64,000 nucleotides of DNA from Planktothrix sp. PCC 11201 (GCF_900009135.1 NZ_LT797701.1:472524-536523), one strand, 5' to 3'; positions 43,774 through 53,349 are shown, counted from the first letter of the stretch. A program made the numbers and translations. Notes: generated from the sequence alone by a model not told the origin.

Positions 43774-44102
43774 AACTACTACTGGATGAAAACCTATCAG
43801 ACCGGATTATTCACAGGATTATCGACTTGTATCCCGATTCTGCTCATGTCAAAATTTTAGCACTTACCAATACTGATGATTCAATTATTTGGGAATATGC
43901 TAATACAAATGATTTCGTAATTGTTTCTAAGGATTCTGATTTTCATCAACGTAGTTTGCTCTATGGTCATCCACCCAAATTTATTTACCTTCGTATTGGT
44001 AACAGTCCAACATCCAAGATTGTTCAGATATTGAGAGATAATTTTGACACTATAATTCTATTTGGGAATAGCGAAGTAGAAAGCATATTGGTATTGATTT
44101 AG
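43770..44102 (+). CDS. DUF5615 PIN-like toxin (VapC45-like)
   Basis: This 110-aa protein matches the DUF5615/Mut7-C-like PIN nuclease family: MKLLLDENLSDRI with the metal-binding D6/E7 and IVSKDSDFHQRSLLYG with further acidic residues. It starts at a GTG overlapping the antitoxin stop (GTGA at 43770-43773). Such pairs are toxin-antitoxin modules in which the toxin is an RNase; catalytic acids are intact. Confidence 0.9.
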   Translation: MKLLLDENLSDRIIHRIIDLYPDSAHVKILALTNTDDSIIWEYANTNDFVIVSKDSDFHQRSLLYGHPPKFIYLRIGNSPTSKIVQILRDNFDTIILFGNSEVESILVLI

Positions 44103-44184
44103 TGCGTAGGCGAACCCAGGGTAAGGCATCAATACTCTCCCGCATTTAGATTTCCTCCGTCAACCCAACATTCATCGGCATTTA

Positions 44185-44270
44185 ATGTGACTTTAGTAAA
44201 ACGCGATTTTCTTAAGAAACCGGGTTTCTCACCCCCACGCGATCGCCCCTCCAAAAGAAAGCGCGATCGC
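44185..44270. repeat. Direct repeat, right copy, flanking the toxin-antitoxin pair
   Basis: This repeats segments of 43300-43436 including TTTCTCACCCCCACGCGATCGC and CCAAAAGAAAGCGCGATCGC. Together the copies bracket the DUF433/DUF5615 module. Confidence 0.65.
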
Positions 44271-44326
44271 CGTTAAAACACAATTTTAAAGGTTAAAATA
44301 AATATATATACTCTTAAACAAGCGAT

Positions 44327-44587
44327 ATGCCTCTCAGCGAACTTTTACCCACTCTTAGTCAATTATCTCATCAAGATAAACTGCGACTTATTCACTTTCT
44401 CCTACTTGCAGTTGCCAAGGAACAAGGATGCAGCCTAGAACCGGCTGAAGATACTAATTCAGAAAATATACTTTTGAATCAACTAGCATCAACGAGTGCA
44501 GTTGTATGGTCTCCACAGGCAGATCCCGAATCAATTCAAGCATTATCAGAACTTCTTGCTACCGCTCAACAATCAGCCCATGCTTAA
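44327..44587 (+). CDS. Small protein paired with an aspartyl protease gene
   Basis: This 86-aa acidic protein begins MPLSELLPTLSQLSHQDKLR, with a helical N-terminus seen in several cyanobacterial small proteins, and ends AQQSAHA. It has no known domain. The next gene starts 8 nt before its stop, so the two are translationally coupled. It might be an antitoxin-like or chaperone-like partner; that is inference. Confidence 0.65.
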   Translation: MPLSELLPTLSQLSHQDKLRLIHFLLLAVAKEQGCSLEPAEDTNSENILLNQLASTSAVVWSPQADPESIQALSELLATAQQSAHA

Positions 44588-45008
44588 TAGTCAGCGATTT
44601 CCATTTATAGAGCGAATTGATACCCTTGGGCGATCAAGTATCATGCCATATTTGCCAATCACTCTCTCCAACGGCAGCAACTCCGTAGAAGTGATGGCAT
44701 TGTTGGATACGGGTGCAAGTGTCAACGTTTTGCCTTATCAGATTGGTCTACAACTAGAGGCAACATGGGAACAGCAAACCGTTCCTATTCAATTGAGTGG
44801 GAATTTAGCTCATAGTGAGGCGCGGGGATTGGTGCTTTCGGGTACAGTTGCTCAGTTTTCGTCGCTCTTGCTGGCATTCGCTTGGACTCGTTCGACAGAT
44901 GCACCTGTAATCCTTGGACACCTCAACTTTTTCTCGGAGTTTAATGTCTGTTTTTTTCGTCACGAATTAGCTTTTGAGCTTTACCCAAGGGAAAAAGGAA
45001 TTGTTTAA
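44580..45008 (+). CDS. Retropepsin-like aspartyl protease domain protein
   Basis: This 142-aa protein has a retropepsin-like fold with the active-site loop VMALLDTGASVNVLPY (DTGA) and a later hydrophobic-glycine VILGHLNFFSEF similar to the ILGxDFL end of the fold. One DTG motif means it must dimerise to act. The start at 44580 overlaps the preceding gene. Substrates are unknown. It belongs to the accessory island with the toxin-antitoxin genes. Confidence 0.82.
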   Translation: MLNSQRFPFIERIDTLGRSSIMPYLPITLSNGSNSVEVMALLDTGASVNVLPYQIGLQLEATWEQQTVPIQLSGNLAHSEARGLVLSGTVAQFSSLLLAFAWTRSTDAPVILGHLNFFSEFNVCFFRHELAFELYPREKGIV

Positions 45009-45077
45009 GCAATATGCGATCGCGCTTTCTTGTTTCTGATGAGCGATCACCTAAAATGAAAGAGCGATCGCCCTTAT

Positions 45078-45431
45078 CTAATTCACAGCCAACAAACCAG
45101 ACATATTCAGCACTTTTTCAGACCAAATCTTTGCTACTTCCGCCATTCTCATTCGTTGTTCTGCATCATCCCAAATCCTTACCCAAGAATACTGCCAGCA
45201 AGCTAACTGAACTTGTAGCTCAACTAACTCAGCAGCTATTTCTACCTCTGCATCTTTAGCCGTCCACTCAATAAATAGCTTACTTTCTTGCAGCAGACTT
45301 TCAACCAGTTCGCCATTAGCTGAATTTTGACAGCGAGATTTAATCCGTGCTAAATTTGATGCCAAATTTCCTAAACGAATGGGTAGTTCGTCTTGCAAAT
45401 AACGTGACTTTAAAACATTCCAATTTCTCAT
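45078..45431 (-). CDS. Hypothetical protein partnered with DUF5674
   Basis: This 117-aa helical protein (NWNVLKSRYLQDELPIRLGNL..., IEWTAKDAEVEIAAELVELQVQLACWQ) has no recognised domain. Its start overlaps the stop of the DUF5674 gene (ATGA at 45428-45431), so the genes form a two-gene unit. The tight overlap and the surroundings suggest a toxin-antitoxin-like pair, but nothing in the sequence proves it. Confidence 0.7.
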   Translation of the reverse strand: MRNWNVLKSRYLQDELPIRLGNLASNLARIKSRCQNSANGELVESLLQESKLFIEWTAKDAEVEIAAELVELQVQLACWQYSWVRIWDDAEQRMRMAEVAKIWSEKVLNMSGLLAVN

Positions 45432-45763
45432 AATCCTCCTAATGACCGTTGAACGATTTGAGCAACCCTTTCTCTGATAACCGGGTCTTGAATTTCCATT
45501 GAGCGATTGTTCTGACGCGGACGGATATTGATTAAAGATTCATAACCTATCTCTTGTGTAAGCGGATACCAGTCTGCTCCCCAGATATCGACCTGCTTGC
45601 TCCCGTATTCCAACAGAACAGCTTCGCAATCGGCGTGAAGTTCTCCACCACCTGTCAGAATTTGCCGTTCAATATCCACTGCCAGTTTAATATAACTGCC
45701 AAGAGTTTCTAGCATTTCTTCTATTTGCTCTTTAGTCCCACGCTCTTCAATCAGATAAATCAT
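45428..45763 (-). CDS. DUF5674 family protein
   Basis: This 111-aa protein resembles DUF5674: TKEQIEEMLETLGSYIKLAVDIERQILTGGGELHADCE and EYGSKQVDIWGADWYPLTQEIGYESLINIRPRQNNRS. Function unknown. The conserved aromatic-rich WGADW and the INIRP stretch suggest a beta-rich core. It is followed by the overlapping 117-aa gene. Confidence 0.8.
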   Translation of the reverse strand: MIYLIEERGTKEQIEEMLETLGSYIKLAVDIERQILTGGGELHADCEAVLLEYGSKQVDIWGADWYPLTQEIGYESLINIRPRQNNRSMEIQDPVIRERVAQIVQRSLGGL

Positions 45764-45901
45764 TATTGAACTTCCAGATAATTATTTCCCCAGATAAGCT
45801 AAAGCTTTAGAGCGATTTAGCAAAGAAAGCGCGATCGCAAATGCGTTATTGGACGATGACTAATCGCCTAAAATATAGTGGTTTTCAATTGGAGAGACAT
45901 T

Positions 45902-45935
45902 AAAAACCCGATAACTTTCACGAAATCGGGTTTTT
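45902..45935 (-). terminator. Rho-independent terminator of gyrB
   Basis: On the minus strand AAAAACCCGAT pairs with ATCGGGTTTTT around a 12-nt loop, with the T-run at the end of the stem, about 30 nt after the gyrB stop codon. Confidence 0.85.
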
Positions 45936-45964
45936 AGGGCATACCTCAAGTAATCCCAAACCCC

Positions 45965-48900
45965 TTAGATATCTAAATCCGTCAAATTTAAGCGGGGAGC
46001 GTGGGTTTCGATGAACTCCCGACGGGGGGCCACCCGATCGCCCATTAATATAGTGAAAATCCGATCAGCTTCGGCAGCATCTTCCACTTCCACCCGTTTA
46101 ATCATCCGAGTTTCTGGGTTCATAGTAGTTGTCCAAAGTTGTTCGGGCATCATTTCCCCTAACCCTTTAAACCGTTGAATATTGTAGTTAGCATTGGCGG
46201 GTAGACTTCTCAAATGCTCCTGCAATTCTTGTTCATTGTAACAGTATTGATGGTTCCGTCCCCGTTCCACTTTGTACAGGGGAGGACAGGCAATATAAAT
46301 ATAGCCTTGATCCACTAATTCCCGTTGATAACGATAGAAAAAAGTGAGCAATAAAGTCCGAATATGGGCTCCATCAACGTCCGCGTCGGTATTATGACAG
46401 CAGAGTCCTCCGGTTCCACAAACAAAGTTTTCATCCCCATCAACGGAGAAGTCATAAACATACTCTCCGACTAATTCAATTTCCTCTGCCTTGACAACTT
46501 TTAATCCCATTAAATCTTCACTAATGGGTAAATAATCCATCGGTTTTTGAGTGGGAAGTTGTAGATAGGTGTTAAGTTTTTCTGCCCCTAAATGACGTTG
46601 CCAAATTAAACGACAACTTTCGAGTTGTTGTTTGCCACAAAGGGTCAGGGTATAGTAGGGATAACGGGTTTGAATTGGGGCTGTGTGATTCAATTGAGGT
46701 TGATGTTCACTGGTACTAGCAATTAATCCCAATTGTCCGAATAAATAGAGTAATCCATTCTTAATTGAATTGGAGTTAGTTGTCCAAGAAATATTCGCCT
46801 CACTGGTTGTTCCATCCCCTAAGAAATACCCCTCTAAAAAGGCAAGTTGTAAAGGTTCAGTCACCGAGAAAACCAGATCGGGAATTTGTTTTTCATGGGA
46901 TTTTTTTCCTAATCCCCAAGCCTGTAACAGTCGGGCAGCGACTACACTATTAAAGTAGAGTTTAATCCCCTGACTTTCGGGATCATTATAGCTGCGTGGT
47001 GTTTCCCCAAATACCTCTTGAATGGCTGCAATTAACTCAGGAATAAATCGCTCATCTTTTGTGCCTAAATTCAGGCTGACTTGATGTTTTGATAGGCTTC
47101 CTTCCGCCACATACCAACCCAAAAACCACATCAATTCTGAAGTAATGGGTAAATAGCGATCAAAGGCTTTATTCTGGTGGGCTTGAGGAACAATTTTTAG
47201 GTTATCCCCCAACTGAATTAACTCGCTGGGTGTGAAATATTCAATGGGTTTATAATTACTAACTTCTCGCCAACGGGCGTTTTTACTGCTGTCATCTTGA
47301 GTCAGGAGTTGATCAATTTTAGAGGGAAGGGTTTGGTAAACAATATTTTCGTTACCTCCAATTGTCTCTAAATAATCTAAGAAATTAGACAAAATGGGTC
47401 GATTAATTCCCCGTTCCCAGTGACTAATCGTAATCGGTTGTTTGACTCCAATAGCAGTGGCTAATTGTTTTTGAGTCATGCCTAATGCTTGACGTTGGGC
47501 AATTAATTCTTGCCATCCTTCGGCATCTAATTCAACCCGGGTTTCACTGAATAATTCCGGTTTGTCAACTTTGGCTAAAATTCGCCGACTGGCAATTTTA
47601 CGAACATCTTCTCCTTGTAAATATAAGGATTGAGTCACACCCGCTTCATAGAAGGTTCGGAGTAAATCAATCCGGGTTTGGGGTTCAGTTGAACGGGGTA
47701 AACGACGACTGGCAACTAACCAATCTCCGGGTTTAATTTCATTGCCTTTTTTGAGTTTAACTTCCCCATTTTCATACACAAAAACACTATGGGAAGATGT
47801 GACCTTAATTTGACGATTATAGCGAGTCGTCAGTTGATACATGGGTTCTTCATGCCCGTGACGAATTACGGCTTTAATCGGACGAAAACGGGTGGCATGG
47901 GTTACGGGATCAAAAGCAATCACTTGATAGCGTTCCGGGGTGCGTTTCCCTTCGATACACTCATCAATAAACTTGCCAATTTCTACAAATTCGGTTTTTC
48001 CGGTATCTTCCATTACTAGCGTGGGTTCATCACCCGCAACGCTCATAATTATGACTTTATGATAGCGCAACCCGGCGGCATCGAATTCTTCTCCCTTAAT
48101 TCCTAATCCTAATGCCGTAATTAAGGATTGAATTTCATTATTTTTGTAGATTTTGGCGTCATCGGTTTTCTCGATATTCAGGATTTTTCCGCGTAAAGGA
48201 AGAATGGCTTGGGTACGGCGATCGCGTCCTTGTTTGGCGCTATTATGCACAAATATACCCGCCGATAATGCGAAGTTATGACTATGGGGAACTTCAATAT
48301 CATAAACATCATGTCGTTCTTCTAACCATTCGATAGAAACGACCCGATGATTGTAGTTCCGAATAGCAGTTCTGGTGGCGACTTCATCTCCTTGAAAATA
48401 GCAATCGCAAAAGGTTTTAAAGGTCGGATCTTTTTGCGGTTTAAGAGAGTTTGAAGGGTTATATATTTGATAAAGTGAGGCTAGGGTTCGAGCATAATCG
48501 CTTTGATTTGATGCTTGATACTGAGATTCTAAACGCTCTTGATCTTCCCGTTGTTTTAATTGATAGGTATTAGCTAATACATGGGTATCAATCCATTGAT
48601 CAGAACCTGGATTCCAAACCTTTTGATTTCCCTTTAATTCCCCATTATTTTCTAAGTAATGAAACGGCATTAAGGAATCTTCTGGGGTTAATTCTGCGGC
48701 TGCTTTATAAGTACGATCACGCAACATAAACGGGTGATCGGGAGTACAAATCAGGGTTTCTCCATTATCTAAAGTTAATTTCACGACTTGGGCATTTTTC
48801 TTCGTGAGTCGTGCATTGGTGATGTGTTCAATGGCGATATTGCCACTTTGATTAATGGTGTAGCAAAAATGCTCTTTCCCCTCAGCCTGCTCATCAACAA

Positions 48901-50275
48901 TTTCTTTGATAGTTTTTTCTGATCCATCAGCAAGAGATATATAAGTAAAACTAAACAAACAACCGCCGGCGCTGTCCCCTTCGACTAAGAAAATCTCCGA
49001 TTCATGGGGATCTCGGGTACTACAATCGGCTAATTTACCTGGCAATGGAGAGGATTCTAAGACCGATTTCCGACGGACTAAATCCCGTGCTCGTCGAGCG
49101 GCTTCTGCGGCTTTAAAGGCTTGAATGGCTTTCTCAATGATCGCATCGGCAACCCCGGGATTAAATTCTAAATATTCGGTTAAGGCTTCCCCCACCAAGG
49201 AGTCAACAATTCCCCGAACTTCTGGATTTCCTAATCGGGTTTTGGTTTGTCCTTCAAATTCAGGGTCGGGAACTTTCGCAGAAATAACGGCGGTTAGACC
49301 TTCTCTAATATTTTCCCCGCCTAAATTTGCCTCGCCTTCTTTGAGTTTATTCCGTTTACGGGCGATCGCATTTAAAGTTCGAGTCAAAACGGTTTTTAAC
49401 CCTTCTAAATGGGTTCCCCCATCGATGGTTCTAATATTATTCGCAAAACCTAAAACCGTATCACTATAGGCATCGGTACACCACTGCAAAGCCACTTCTA
49501 TTTGAACATTACTCCGTTCTCCACAAGTATAAATAATATCTTCATGGAGGGGTTGTTTATCGTTGTTCATGTAGGCGATATACTCCCGAATTCCGCCTTC
49601 ATAACGGTAGGTTTCTATCCGGGGATTTTCGCGATTTAAGAGTTCTAAACGACTATCTGTCAGAGTAATTTTAACTCCCGCATTCAAATAGGCGAGTTCG
49701 CGTAAACGGGAGGCAATCGTATCACAATCAAACTCAATTCCGGTGGTAAAAATTGAAGTATCGGGTAAAAAGGAAACGGAAGTTCCGGTGCGGGCTTCTT
49801 TAATCGGTTTTGAGGTGAGTTCCGTGGCGGGAGTCCCCCGTTCAAAGCGTTGGGAATATTCTTTTTTATCCCGAAAAACCGTAACTTCTAACCATTCTGA
49901 TAAAGCGTTAACAACAGAAACCCCGACCCCATGTAAACCCCCCGAAACTTTATAACCGCCACCCCCAAATTTACCCCCGGCGTGGAGAACGGTTAAAACC
50001 GTTTCTAAAGCGGACTTTCCGGTTTTAGAATGGGTATCGACGGGGATACCGCGACCATCATCGGTGACGGTGACGGAACCATTGGCGTTGAAATCGATTT
50101 CGATGTGGGTGCAATAGCCAGCCAGCGCCTCATCGATCGCGTTATCTACAACCTCGTATACTAAATGGTGGAGTCCTCTTGGCCCTGTGGAACCAATGTA
50201 CATTCCGGGGCGTTTGCGAACGGCTTCCAAACCTTCAAGGACTTGAATTTGGTCGGCGCTGTAATTGCTGGTCAT
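45965..50275 (-). CDS. gyrB: DNA gyrase subunit B containing two inteins
   Basis: The 1436-aa frame encodes GyrB (ATPase subunit of gyrase, which supercoils DNA) interrupted by two inteins at residues 439-678 and 745-1295. Removal leaves 645 aa, the normal length. The extein carries the GHKL ATPase motifs ([27 protein letters not shown]) and the TOPRIM motifs EGDSAGG, cut by intein 1 before SAKQG, and TDADVDG, cut by intein 2. Both inteins sit in the catalytic TOPRIM region, so active gyrase needs both to splice. The start is typical ([10 protein letters not shown]). Confidence 0.95.
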   Translation of the reverse strand: MTSNYSADQIQVLEGLEAVRKRPGMYIGSTGPRGLHHLVYEVVDNAIDEALAGYCTHIEIDFNANGSVTVTDDGRGIPVDTHSKTGKSALETVLTVLHAGGKFGGGGYKVSGGLHGVGVSVVNALSEWLEVTVFRDKKEYSQRFERGTPATELTSKPIKEARTGTSVSFLPDTSIFTTGIEFDCDTIASRLRELAYLNAGVKITLTDSRLELLNRENPRIETYRYEGGIREYIAYMNNDKQPLHEDIIYTCGERSNVQIEVALQWCTDAYSDTVLGFANNIRTIDGGTHLEGLKTVLTRTLNAIARKRNKLKEGEANLGGENIREGLTAVISAKVPDPEFEGQTKTRLGNPEVRGIVDSLVGEALTEYLEFNPGVADAIIEKAIQAFKAAEAARRARDLVRRKSVLESSPLPGKLADCSTRDPHESEIFLVEGDSAGGCLFSFTYISLADGSEKTIKEIVDEQAEGKEHFCYTINQSGNIAIEHITNARLTKKNAQVVKLTLDNGETLICTPDHPFMLRDRTYKAAAELTPEDSLMPFHYLENNGELKGNQKVWNPGSDQWIDTHVLANTYQLKQREDQERLESQYQASNQSDYARTLASLYQIYNPSNSLKPQKDPTFKTFCDCYFQGDEVATRTAIRNYNHRVVSIEWLEERHDVYDIEVPHSHNFALSAGIFVHNSAKQGRDRRTQAILPLRGKILNIEKTDDAKIYKNNEIQSLITALGLGIKGEEFDAAGLRYHKVIIMSVAGDEPTLVMEDTGKTEFVEIGKFIDECIEGKRTPERYQVIAFDPVTHATRFRPIKAVIRHGHEEPMYQLTTRYNRQIKVTSSHSVFVYENGEVKLKKGNEIKPGDWLVASRRLPRSTEPQTRIDLLRTFYEAGVTQSLYLQGEDVRKIASRRILAKVDKPELFSETRVELDAEGWQELIAQRQALGMTQKQLATAIGVKQPITISHWERGINRPILSNFLDYLETIGGNENIVYQTLPSKIDQLLTQDDSSKNARWREVSNYKPIEYFTPSELIQLGDNLKIVPQAHQNKAFDRYLPITSELMWFLGWYVAEGSLSKHQVSLNLGTKDERFIPELIAAIQEVFGETPRSYNDPESQGIKLYFNSVVAARLLQAWGLGKKSHEKQIPDLVFSVTEPLQLAFLEGYFLGDGTTSEANISWTTNSNSIKNGLLYLFGQLGLIASTSEHQPQLNHTAPIQTRYPYYTLTLCGKQQLESCRLIWQRHLGAEKLNTYLQLPTQKPMDYLPISEDLMGLKVVKAEEIELVGEYVYDFSVDGDENFVCGTGGLCCHNTDADVDGAHIRTLLLTFFYRYQRELVDQGYIYIACPPLYKVERGRNHQYCYNEQELQEHLRSLPANANYNIQRFKGLGEMMPEQLWTTTMNPETRMIKRVEVEDAAEADRIFTILMGDRVAPRREFIETHAPRLNLTDLDI
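46391..48043 (-). mobile_element. GyrB intein 2, with HTH and LAGLIDADG endonuclease
   Basis: Residues 745-1295 (551 aa) form an intein between KVIIM and TDADVDG. It starts with Ser ([12 protein letters not shown]), has block [12 protein letters not shown] (about 823-833), LAGLIDADG motifs [10 protein letters not shown] (1051-1060) and [10 protein letters not shown] (1147-1156), block [15 protein letters not shown], and ends in CCHN with Thr as +1 residue. A 50-residue XRE-type helix-turn-helix (about 917-970) is embedded between the N-splicing block and the endonuclease. It is a full-length, apparently active homing intein. Confidence 0.92.
48242..48961 (-). mobile_element. GyrB intein 1, mini-intein
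   Basis: Residues 439-678 (240 aa) form an intein between EGDSAGG and SAKQGRD, the insertion site of the Synechocystis GyrB intein, to which it is similar ([29 protein letters not shown]). Cys1, the block B His, terminal HN and Ser+1 are intact. No homing endonuclease is present; instead a linker of about 90 residues (about 540-640) lacks known motifs. Block A reads [13 protein letters not shown] where the usual form has CxxGDT. Confidence 0.92.
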
Positions 50276-50458
50276 TTGATCACGACTCCAGTATTGGTTG
50301 AGTAAAAACGTCCCTTATGACGTTCTTACAGTAAAATGATAAAACTTTCAAAAATTGTAGCACAAATAGGTTAGAGAGGATCGTAGGGCATTCTCAAATC
50401 AAATTTGGACAGGGTTGATATATCCGGTTATTGGTGATGGGCACAAGGAGAAGGAAAG

Positions 50459-51376
50459 TTGACTATTTGTACAATACCACAGTCACCCCAGTTAATCGTC
50501 ATCTGTGGTGCGACGGCTACGGGGAAATCGGGTTTGGCGATTCAGTTAGCGGAGCGTTTGGGGTCGGTGGTTTTGAGTGCGGACTCCCGTTTGGTCTATC
50601 GAGGGTTTGATATTGGGACGGCTAAACCTACCCTGGAAGAACGTCGGGGGGTTCCCCATTATTTGATTGATATTTGTGAACCAACGGAGACTTTAACCGT
50701 AGCAGATTATCAGGATCAAGCGCGAGAATTGATTAATCATACTTCTAATTCTGCTCCTATATTATTAGTTGGGGGGACGGGATTATATATTAAATCCATT
50801 GTGCGGGGAATGAAAATTCCTCGGGTTGCTCCTAATCCAGAATTGCGATCGCAACTTGAAGGTTTAGGGCAAGTACAATGTTATCAGATGTTGAAACAAA
50901 TCGATGCGATCGCGGCACAGAAAATTCATGCCAATGATCAGTTTAGAACTCTACGAGCCTTAGAGGTTTATTATATCACCGGTCGTCCGATTTCTGAACA
51001 GCAAGGAGAAAATCCTCCCGATTATCCGATTTTACAAATTGGTTTAAATTGTGAACCAGAAGCATTAATTCATCGGATTAAAAAGCGGACAGAAAACATG
51101 ATGGAAAGGGGATTTGTGCAGGAAGTTGAACAGTTATGTCAGAAATATGGCACTGATTTATCGTTATTAGAAACTTTAGGATATCAGGAAATTAAACAAT
51201 ATTTAGCGGGAGATATTTCTTTAGAAACAGCCCAGGAATTAATCGTATTACATACCCGACAATTTGCCAAACGCCAAAGAACTTGGTTTCGGGCTGTTTC
51301 TGAAATTCAATGGTTTGATGCTGATAGTTCTAATTTATTAGATCAGGTTTGGCAAGCTATTCTTGAGGATGGGTGA
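50459..51376 (+). CDS. miaA: tRNA dimethylallyltransferase
   Basis: This 305-aa enzyme adds dimethylallyl to A37 of tRNAs reading UNN codons. The P-loop GATATGKSGLA, the DSRLVYRGFDIGTAKP motif, the VGGTGLYIKSIVRG segment and TRQFAKRQRTWFR near the end are all present. The start is TTG at 50459 with AAGGAGAAGG immediately upstream. It is divergent from gyrB. Confidence 0.95.
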   Translation: MTICTIPQSPQLIVICGATATGKSGLAIQLAERLGSVVLSADSRLVYRGFDIGTAKPTLEERRGVPHYLIDICEPTETLTVADYQDQARELINHTSNSAPILLVGGTGLYIKSIVRGMKIPRVAPNPELRSQLEGLGQVQCYQMLKQIDAIAAQKIHANDQFRTLRALEVYYITGRPISEQQGENPPDYPILQIGLNCEPEALIHRIKKRTENMMERGFVQEVEQLCQKYGTDLSLLETLGYQEIKQYLAGDISLETAQELIVLHTRQFAKRQRTWFRAVSEIQWFDADSSNLLDQVWQAILEDG

Positions 51377-51459
51377 AATAATCTTGAAAATTTGCTTTAT
51401 TTTCCCAAGGTGACAGAAAAATGCTATGATTGAACTAAAAAATATTCAATAAAAATGCT

Positions 51460-51909
51460 ATGAATCTTAATCTTTCCTCTCTGAAATTATCTCCGTCGCT
51501 TCCTGTGAAATTTCATATTTTGCTTGATCGTTCAAATGCAACGCAAATACGCGCATCTTTTATAGAACTTCCTAACTAGCAGGTTGAAGCTTCAACACAG
51601 GAAGAAGCCCTAGAAAATTTAAAAACGTTGTTGTATACTTATTCTGATAAACTAGAAATTATTCCTTTTGAAATTGAAGAAGTATCTACTCAACAATTGG
51701 AAAACCCTTGGTTGAAATTTGCGGGTGTTTTTCAGGATGATTCTGACTTTGCTGAAATTGCTAAAAGTCTTATAATTGAACGATATGATGATGATGTTGA
51801 GATTAAAGAAAGTTTAGATTTTGACTTATACGAGATTAAGGTGGGTAAAACCCACCTTATATTAACATTAACTACCCGGAATTGTCACATCAATTGTAGT
51901 GACTTTTGA
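51460..51909 (+). pseudogene. Interrupted hypothetical gene (in-frame TAG)
   Basis: The frame starting at ATG 51460 reads MNLNLSSLKLSPSLPVKFH... to ...RASFIELPN, then a TAG at 51577-51579, then continues QVEASTQEEALENLKTLLYTYSDKLEIIPFEIEE and QLENPWLKFAGVFQDDSDFAEIAKSL. The two halves look like one protein of a cyanobacterial family with a PWLKFAGxFxDDxDF motif, here broken by one nonsense codon. A hairpin at 51837-51859 overlaps the end. A shorter product from 51628 is possible. Confidence 0.65.
51837..51859. terminator. Hairpin between convergent genes
   Basis: TAAGGTGGGT (51837-51846) pairs perfectly with ACCCACCTTA (51850-51859) around a 3-nt loop. It sits between the interrupted gene and the end of the M16 peptidase gene and may act in both directions. 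There is no long T-run, so it could also be a dispersed palindrome. Confidence 0.5.
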
Positions 51910-53349
51910 TTGATTATCTAAACTACTTAAATCTGGACTAATCAACGCTTTATTTCCGACAACTAAAATCACCAACTTGTCGAAATTAAGATATTGTTGA
52001 GCGACTCGTTGAACATCTTCGATGGTTGTTGCTTGGACTTGACGTTGATAATCAAAGATAAAATCTTTGGGATAGCCATAATATTCATACTGCATTAAAC
52101 GGGATAAAGTTTGAGCCGGATCTTCAAACTTGAAAATAAAAGAATTCAAGGTAGATTCTTTTGCATAGGTTAATTCTTCCAACTTAATTGGTTCTTTTTT
52201 TAACCGTTCAATTTCAGTTTTAACCCCTTGAATGAATGGAACTGTTGCTTCAGAACGGGTTTGTCCTCCGGCATTAAAAACCCCGGGATAATCATAACTT
52301 GCACCCCAATATCCATAAACAGAATAGGCTAACCCTTGGCGCGATCGCAGATTATTAAATAACCGTCCACCGAACCCGTTTAACACCCCATTCATAACCG
52401 CCAATTTGGGATAATCGGGATCATTTAATAACCCGCCTAAATGACCCATTTCCACATAACTTTGATTAAGTTGCGGTTGATCAACAAAGAAAATACCGCC
52501 CAAATTAGCTTGAGAAACCGCAGGAAGGGGAGGGATAACGGCTTTTTGACTCGGTTTCCAAGTTCCTAATTTTTCATCAATTAACGCCTTCATTTTTGCT
52601 CGATCAAAATCCCCTACAATTCCCAAAATCATAGTTTCAGGATGAAAATATTTTTCATAAAAATCAACTAAACTCTCACGCTTAATATTATTCAAGGTGG
52701 CATATTCTGCGATGCGGGCGTAGGGACTATCTGCACCATAAATCACCTTAACAAACTCCCGTGAAGCAATGTCTCCTGGGTTATCATTCCGACGGGCAAT
52801 TCCGCCTTTAGCTTGAGTTTTTGCTAAGTCTAATTGATCCTGCGGAAACAGGGGATTGCGAATAACATCCGTAAACAATCCAAACACCAAGTCTAAATCT
52901 TCTGTTAATCCTGAAAATCCAACACTACCAGAAGTTGTAGAAATTCCGGCTTCAACGGAGGCGGCTTTTTGTTCTAATAATTGATTCAATTGATCGCCGG
53001 AATGTTGACGAGTTCCTCCATTTCGCATCACCTCGGCGGTAATACTTGCTAAACCCACCTTATCCGCAGGTTCAAATCGATCTCCGGTGTGAAATAACGC
53101 ACTTCCTCCTACTAAGGGAAGTTCATGATCTTCGACTAAATAAACTGTAATTCCATTGTCTAATTGATAGCGTTCATAATCAGGAAGTTTAAGGGTTGGT
53201 AAGGGAGAAAAAGTTAAATCGGTGTAATGTTTGGGCGTAGAAGCAATTGCCGGAATATGGCTAAACGCGGTAAAAAAGAAGGTCGTTAGCAATAATCCAG
53301 CCAAAAAAAGTGTGGATTTTTTCAAGTTTAGGGTTTTCAAAGTCAACAT
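51868..53349 (-). CDS. M16 family peptidase, non-catalytic subunit
   Basis: This 493-aa protein has a signal peptide (LFLAGLLLTTFFFTAFSHI, about 14-32) and two M16 pitrilysin-type domains. The zinc motif HxxEH is absent: the equivalent segment reads VGLASITAEVMRNGG. The C-terminal RSRQGLAYSVYGYWG motif of the family is kept. It lies 61 bp downstream of the gene for the HxxEH-containing partner, so the two should form a heterodimer in the periplasm, the catalytic subunit supplied by the other gene. Confidence 0.9.
   Translation of the reverse strand: MLTLKTLNLKKSTLFLAGLLLTTFFFTAFSHIPAIASTPKHYTDLTFSPLPTLKLPDYERYQLDNGITVYLVEDHELPLVGGSALFHTGDRFEPADKVGLASITAEVMRNGGTRQHSGDQLNQLLEQKAASVEAGISTTSGSVGFSGLTEDLDLVFGLFTDVIRNPLFPQDQLDLAKTQAKGGIARRNDNPGDIASREFVKVIYGADSPYARIAEYATLNNIKRESLVDFYEKYFHPETMILGIVGDFDRAKMKALIDEKLGTWKPSQKAVIPPLPAVSQANLGGIFFVDQPQLNQSYVEMGHLGGLLNDPDYPKLAVMNGVLNGFGGRLFNNLRSRQGLAYSVYGYWGASYDYPGVFNAGGQTRSEATVPFIQGVKTEIERLKKEPIKLEELTYAKESTLNSFIFKFEDPAQTLSRLMQYEYYGYPKDFIFDYQRQVQATTIEDVQRVAQQYLNFDKLVILVVGNKALISPDLSSLDNQSKVTTIDVTIPGS

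Noticed and set aside
43410-45850. Clusters of GCGATCGC as regulatory operators
   Set aside because: These are HIP1 sites, which are abundant throughout many cyanobacterial genomes and carry no specific signal here.
49125-49955. Plus-strand ORFs within gyrB
   Set aside because: They are antisense shadows of the conserved GyrB coding sequence.
50560-50640. MiaA DSRL motif as a sign of inactivation
   Set aside because: Leu at this position also occurs in functional MiaA proteins such as that of E. coli, so it is not a defect.
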